A stretch of 64,000 nucleotides of DNA from positions 4,281 through 68,280 of the forward strand of contig DATLQW010000105.1 in the NCBI GenBank assembly GCA_035535035.1. Direction: 5' to 3'. A program made the translations under genes and the position numbers. The notes under the pieces are model-generated. The model was not told the origin of the DNA. It saw nothing but the letters and a program-made list of their open reading frames with translations, and did no database searches. This document shows, piece after piece, positions 60,951 to 64,000 of the stretch; position 1 is the first letter of the stretch; each line of letters starts with the position of its first letter. This DNA is from JASHVB01 sp035535035 (GTDB lineage Bacteria; Pseudomonadota; Alphaproteobacteria; Acetobacterales; Acetobacteraceae).

Positions 60951-61026
60951 TGGTGCCCAGGGGCGGAATCGAACCACCGACACTGCGATTTTCAGTCGCA
61001 TGCTCTACCAACTGAGCTACCTGGGC
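60951..61026 (-). tRNA. tRNA-Phe (anticodon GAA)
   Basis: A 76-base cloverleaf on the minus strand. The acceptor stem GCCCAGG pairs with CCTGGGC, followed by an encoded ACCA end. D-arm GCTCAGTTGGTAGAGC, anticodon stem-loop GCGACTGAAAATCGC with GAA, and T-arm with GGTTCGATTCC are intact. It stands between the dehydratase and yacG. Confidence 0.95.
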
Positions 61027-61160
61027 ACGGGGCAAGCCCTGTGACGGCCCGAGGCCATACAGGATGCCCGCCGGGCGATCAAGCCGCGCCGGGACGAAGG
61101 AAGGTCAGAGCTCCGCGCGGCAACCCGCCCGGGGAGCCAAGCTCACAGCCTTCGCTCGGT

Positions 61161-61376
61161 TCATCCAGTTGCCTCCGGGTCTGAGTCGGGAATCGTCGGC
61201 GCGTCCTCGTCCAGCTCCGCCGACGGCCCCGGAATGCGGTATTGCCCGGTCAGCCAGCGGCCCAGGTCCACATCGGCGCAGCGCGTGCCGCAAAACGGCT
61301 GCGTCGCCGCGACCGACGGCTTGCCGCACACCGGACAGCGCGGCGCGGTCGGAGAAGCGGGCAAACGCACGATCAT
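61161..61376 (-). CDS. yacG: DNA gyrase inhibitor YacG
   Basis: A 71-residue zinc-finger protein that binds gyrase. The zinc ligands appear as CPVCGKPSVAATQPFCGTRC, followed by ADVDLGRWLTGQYRIPG, the family signature, and an acidic tail. Its ATG overlaps the rng stop (ATGA), so it is translationally coupled and ends the infA-maf-rng-yacG cluster. Confidence 0.93.
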   Translation of the reverse strand: MIVRLPASPTAPRCPVCGKPSVAATQPFCGTRCADVDLGRWLTGQYRIPGPSAELDEDAPTIPDSDPEATG

Positions 61377-62464
61377 GGCGCCTCCATGGTCCAGGCGTCG
61401 CCCGCCAGCGACGGGTCGCTGCGCTGGATCAGGCCGCGCCCGGTGCGGCGTGCAAGGTCTGCCACCGCCGCGCGGTCCTGTTCCAGCGCGCTTACCACGG
61501 CCGGGGCCGCGCGCAAGGCCGGCATGCGGCTGGGATCGGCGGCCACCGCATCGGCGATGGCGCGCAACGCCGCCAGGCCGGCGGCATGCGGCCCGGCCAG
61601 CCTCTCGTGCAGCGGTGGGTGCACCCGCGGGCGCACGATCTCCGCCAACCCCAGCGCGGTGAACCCGAGCAAGCGCGGCCGGCCCGGATCGTCGGCCAGC
61701 GCCTCCGCCAGCGCCGGACCCAGCGCCGAGCGCCGTCGTGCCGGCAGTCCCGCGAGGTCCACCAGGATCGCGCCCGACAGGTTGCGCAGGCGGATCTGGC
61801 GCGCCAGGACCGGCAGCAATCCGCGGTTGATCGCCAGGTGCCCGCCGGTCGCCGCGCCAGTGTCCACGTCGATCGCCACCAGCGCCGGGGTCGGATGGAA
61901 CGACAGCCGGGCGCCGTTCGGCAGCACCAGTTCCGGTTGGGCCAGCGCGTCGATCTGCCCGAGCAGCTCGTCGTCGAACAGCGGCGCGCGGATGGCGAGC
62001 CGGAAGCCGAGTGCCGCGCGCAGGGACGCGGCCAGTGCCGGGTCGTCCACCCACACCGGCGCCTGCTGGTGCGCGGCGGCCAGCCGCTCGACCGCCCCCG
62101 GACCGCGGCGCAGCAGCCTCGGCGCCCCGCCCCCCACAACCCCTTGCTCTTCCGCCGACAGGCGCGCGCTGAGCCGCGGCCCCTTGCCGCCCTGGGCGGC
62201 GCGGATCACCCGCACGCCCAGCACGGTGCCTTCGCTGGCGGTCTTGCCGCCCTCGGTATCCGGCAAAAAACCGTCCGCGCCGTCCAGCGCCACGAAGACC
62301 CCGCCAAGCGCCGGTGCGCGCGCCGAGACCCGGCCACGGTGCAGATCGCCCACGCCGTCCGGCGCGCCGGGCCGCCAGATCGCGTAGTCCAGCAGGTCGT
62401 CACCGCGCAGCACGGCGACGCGCACCTCGCCCGGGCTGGCGGCGGCGAGGATCCGCGTGGTCAC
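61373..62464 (-). CDS. rng: Ribonuclease E/G-like protein (short form)
   Basis: A 363-residue endoribonuclease of the RNase G/E type. It has an N-terminal S1-like part (VGDLHRGRVSARAPALGGVF then VALDGADGFLPD) and the two catalytic aspartates in LVAIDVDTGAATG and ILVDLAGL. It is shorter than E. coli RNase G (489 residues) and lacks the zinc-link CPxCxG motif and a degradosome scaffold. The start is GTG 62464, overlapping the maf stop (GTGA). This short form is usual in this alphaproteobacterial cluster. Confidence 0.85.
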   Translation of the reverse strand: MTTRILAAASPGEVRVAVLRGDDLLDYAIWRPGAPDGVGDLHRGRVSARAPALGGVFVALDGADGFLPDTEGGKTASEGTVLGVRVIRAAQGGKGPRLSARLSAEEQGVVGGGAPRLLRRGPGAVERLAAAHQQAPVWVDDPALAASLRAALGFRLAIRAPLFDDELLGQIDALAQPELVLPNGARLSFHPTPALVAIDVDTGAATGGHLAINRGLLPVLARQIRLRNLSGAILVDLAGLPARRRSALGPALAEALADDPGRPRLLGFTALGLAEIVRPRVHPPLHERLAGPHAAGLAALRAIADAVAADPSRMPALRAAPAVVSALEQDRAAVADLARRTGRGLIQRSDPSLAGDAWTMEAP

Positions 62465-63036
62465 GGCAGCTTCCAGCCGGCGCCACGCAATAGCTGGACG
62501 GTCTCGAACAGCGGCAGCCCGACCACGTTGGAATAGCTGCCGGACAGGAAGCGCACGAACCCGGCGGCGCGGCCCTGGATCGCGTAACCGCCGGCCTTGC
62601 CGTGCCACTCGCCGCTGGCGAGGTAGGCGTCGAGCAAGGGCGCGGTCAGCCGGGCGAAGCCGACGACGCTGGTGACGAGACGCTCGGAGCGCCGGCCGTT
62701 CGGCGTCGCCAGGACCACCGCCGTCAGCACGCGGTGGCGGCGGCCGGACAGCAGGGCCAGGCAGCGCCGCGCGTCGGCCTCGGTCTCTGCCTTGGGCAGG
62801 ATGCGGCGGCCGGCGGCCACGATCGTGTCGGCGGCCAGCACCAGACAGCCCGGCGCCACCACCGCGCCGGCCTTCGCACGGGCCAGCCGCAGCGCGCAGG
62901 CGCGCGGCAGTTCGGCGCGGGCGGGCGTTTCATCGATCTCCGGGGAAACCACGCGATCCGGAACGATCCCGATCTGCGCCAGCAGATCCAGCCGCCGTGG
63001 GCTGGCCGAAGCCAGCACCAACTTGATGGGACTCAC
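62461..63036 (-). CDS. maf: Maf-like nucleotide pyrophosphatase
   Basis: A 191-residue house-cleaning NTP pyrophosphatase acting on modified nucleotides such as dTTP/UTP analogues. The KLVLASASPRRLDLLAQIG N-terminus, CLVLAADTIVA and LPKAETEADARRCLALLSGR are the Maf motifs, and YAIQGRAAGFVRFLSGSYSN then VVGLPL the C-terminal one. It follows infA by 11 bp and overlaps rng, so it belongs to the operon. Confidence 0.93.
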   Translation of the reverse strand: MSPIKLVLASASPRRLDLLAQIGIVPDRVVSPEIDETPARAELPRACALRLARAKAGAVVAPGCLVLAADTIVAAGRRILPKAETEADARRCLALLSGRRHRVLTAVVLATPNGRRSERLVTSVVGFARLTAPLLDAYLASGEWHGKAGGYAIQGRAAGFVRFLSGSYSNVVGLPLFETVQLLRGAGWKLP

Positions 63037-63047
63037 GCCGGCGTGGG

Positions 63048-63266
63048 CTATTTGAAGCGGAAAGTGATGCGCCCCTTGCTCAGGTCGTAGGGCGTCATTT
63101 CGACGTTCACCCGGTCGCCCGCCAGCACCCGGATGCGGTTCTTGCGCATCTTGCCGCTGGTGTGCGCCAGGATGCTGTGTTCGTTGTCGAGCTTCACGCG
63201 GAACATGGCGTTGGGCAGCAGCTCCGTCACCATGCCGCTGAATTCGATCATGTCTTCTTTCGACAT
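63048..63266 (-). CDS. infA: Translation initiation factor IF-1
   Basis: A 72-residue S1-like OB-fold protein that binds the ribosomal A site during initiation. MSKEDMIEFSGMVTELLPNA then FRVKLDNEHSILAHTSGKMR and KNRIRVLAGDRV are nearly invariant. GAGGT lies before ATG 63266. First gene of the infA-maf-rng-yacG operon; its promoter should lie in 63267-63500. Confidence 0.97.
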   Translation of the reverse strand: MSKEDMIEFSGMVTELLPNAMFRVKLDNEHSILAHTSGKMRKNRIRVLAGDRVNVEMTPYDLSKGRITFRFK

Positions 63267-63509
63267 CAGACCTCGATCATCGGTTGATTTCGCGTCGAAC
63301 ATGAGGGCCGGGGGCGGCAAGGTCAAGCCGAGCGGCTCATGCGCCACGGATTCGGGTCTTGAGGCAATCCCGGGGCGGGTGCTAAGCAGATTCCGATTGG
63401 TTGACCAACGGTCTGGCGGTGCGATCCACGCAGCGGACAAGGAGCTCAACCGTGAGAAGATGGGACCTTCCGTTGGCCAAGCCACGAATCTCTGCTTAGT
63501 GTCGCCGCC

Positions 63510-63860
63510 ATGCACACTCGCTTCGTGCGTCTCCTGCTGGCCTGCGTCTTTGCCCTTGCGGCGACGATGCCGGTGGGCGTGCGCGCCATGCCGATGCGGG
63601 CTGATATGGCCAGGCAGGCCCTCCAGCAGCCGTGCCAGAACTGCCAGCGGCCGCAACCGACCGGCAATTCGAACTCCGCCAACATGCCGGCTTGCCAGAG
63701 TCTCGCATGTGCGGCCTCGCTCGCGACACTGCCGGCGCCGGTGTTGCCGCATGGGCGCGTCTTCACCCGTGCTGGCTACCGGAGCACGCCGCCGGCGCAA
63801 TGGGCCGAGGCCGCGCCCTCGCCCGACCCGCTCCCGCCAAGACCCGTCGTCCTCCTCTAA
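63510..63860 (+). CDS. Small secreted protein, unrecognised
   Basis: A 116-residue exported protein. It has a signal peptide (MHTRFVRLLLACVFALAATM, cleavage near AMP at residue 27) and four cysteines (CQNCQ and CQSLAC) that could form disulfides or bind metal. A proline-rich C-terminus (YRSTPPAQWAEAAPSPDPLP then PRPVVLL) is conserved in outline among Acetobacteraceae (from memory). The function is unknown, possibly copper/metal handling from the CxxC pairs. Its stop codon TAA directly abuts the IS5-family element. Confidence 0.65.
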   Translation: MHTRFVRLLLACVFALAATMPVGVRAMPMRADMARQALQQPCQNCQRPQPTGNSNSANMPACQSLACAASLATLPAPVLPHGRVFTRAGYRSTPPAQWAEAAPSPDPLPPRPVVLL

Positions 63861-64000
63861 GAGGCCGTCTCGAAACTGTTCCCGGAGGGCTTGAATCCGG
63901 CCATGTGCATGGAATCTAGGGGGTCCGCTGCCTGTTGGAGCCGCCGATGTGGACCCCCGATACCCGGGAACTGCATGACCGGGACGATCTGCGCTACCCC
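63861..64000 (+). mobile_element. IS5-family insertion sequence, left end, cut by window
   Basis: The left terminus GAGGCCGTCTCGAAACTG follows a CTAA (63857-63860) that is a plausible 4-bp target duplication for IS5-type elements. A transposase start MWTPDTRELHDRDDLRYP is encoded 86 bp inside. The right end lies beyond position 64000. Confidence 0.75.
63947..64000 (+). CDS. IS5-family transposase, N-terminal fragment
   Basis: Only the first 18 residues are inside the window (MWTPDTRELHDRDDLRYP). They match the characteristic N-terminus of IS5/IS1031-like transposases (MWTPxTRxxHxRxxLRY). The DDE catalytic residues lie outside. A GTTGGAG sequence lies upstream of the ATG. Confidence 0.75.
   Translation, partial: MWTPDTRELHDRDDLRYP

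Noticed and set aside
60904..61035. N-terminal extension of the CDP-glucose dehydratase beginning MPRAQVAQLVEHATENRSV
   Set aside because: That peptide is the translation of tRNA-Phe, a classic false extension. A start at or after GTG 60903 is used.

Overview
The window is GC-rich, densely coded DNA from an alphaproteobacterium, most likely Acetobacteraceae/Rhodospirillales. That placement rests on gene content and order: hemJ-hemH-hemE, leuS-lptE-holA, infA-maf-rng-yacG beside tRNA-Phe, a class Ia NrdB, lpxB, a PEP-CTERM secreted protein and a metal-type HemB lacking the zinc cysteines. No species can be named from the sequence alone.

Layout. 1-3.8 kb: haem genes hemJ/hemH/hemE on the minus strand, divergent from the PEP synthase/PPDK regulator. 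3.8-8 kb: leuS-lptE-holA on the plus strand; lptE and holA are joined to their upstream genes by ATGA overlaps. 8-12.3 kb: a family III CoA-transferase, a class III aminotransferase flanked by direct copies of an intergenic repeat, and an unknown gene whose near-consensus promoter ends at its start codon. 12.7-18.3 kb: a stress block (LonC-type protease, two universal stress proteins, a host-attachment/baeRF-like protein, YceI). Each of the two minus-strand operons is preceded by a TTGAT-N4-GTCAA (FNR/FixK-like) site. 18.3-23.3 kb: a toxin relic, an Smr protein, an MFS carrier, a SYLF protein and a histidine phosphatase. 23.4-26.8 kb: aspT plus aspartate 4-decarboxylase, a complete aspartate/alanine proton-motive cycle. 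27-31.4 kb: RecQ, an OmpA-like protein, a coiled-coil membrane protein and CydC without CydD. 31.4-32.2 kb: debris holding a frameshifted BrnT toxin. 32.2-34.9 kb: an EmrAB-type pump.

35-45.8 kb is accessory: an unknown protein, a methyltransferase whose tail is encoded by a palindromic repeat, a sulfotransferase with a P-loop protein, a 1098-residue zinc-ribbon/cyclase/AAA/TPR regulator, NIPSNAP, a haem-dependent demethylase, and an ArsR-AHSA1-DUF899 operon with a double palindromic operator. 46.2-47.9 kb: nrdB and a small conserved protein. 48.1-53.7 kb: a PEP-CTERM protein with an acidic tyrosine cluster is divergent from a coupled operon of TPR-sulfotransferase, 2OG-Fe(II) oxygenase and a second TPR-sulfotransferase. 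This is the best candidate here for an undescribed secreted-protein modification system.

53.8-64 kb: an N6-type methyltransferase, hemB, lpxB, a small HTH protein and lipoprotein, arfB, a PhyH dioxygenase, CDP-glucose 4,6-dehydratase, tRNA-Phe(GAA), yacG-rng-maf-infA, a small secreted protein, and the left end of an IS5-family element that abuts that protein's stop codon and runs off the window.

Intergenic space holds several dispersed palindromic repeat families. No rRNA, CRISPR array or prophage was seen.
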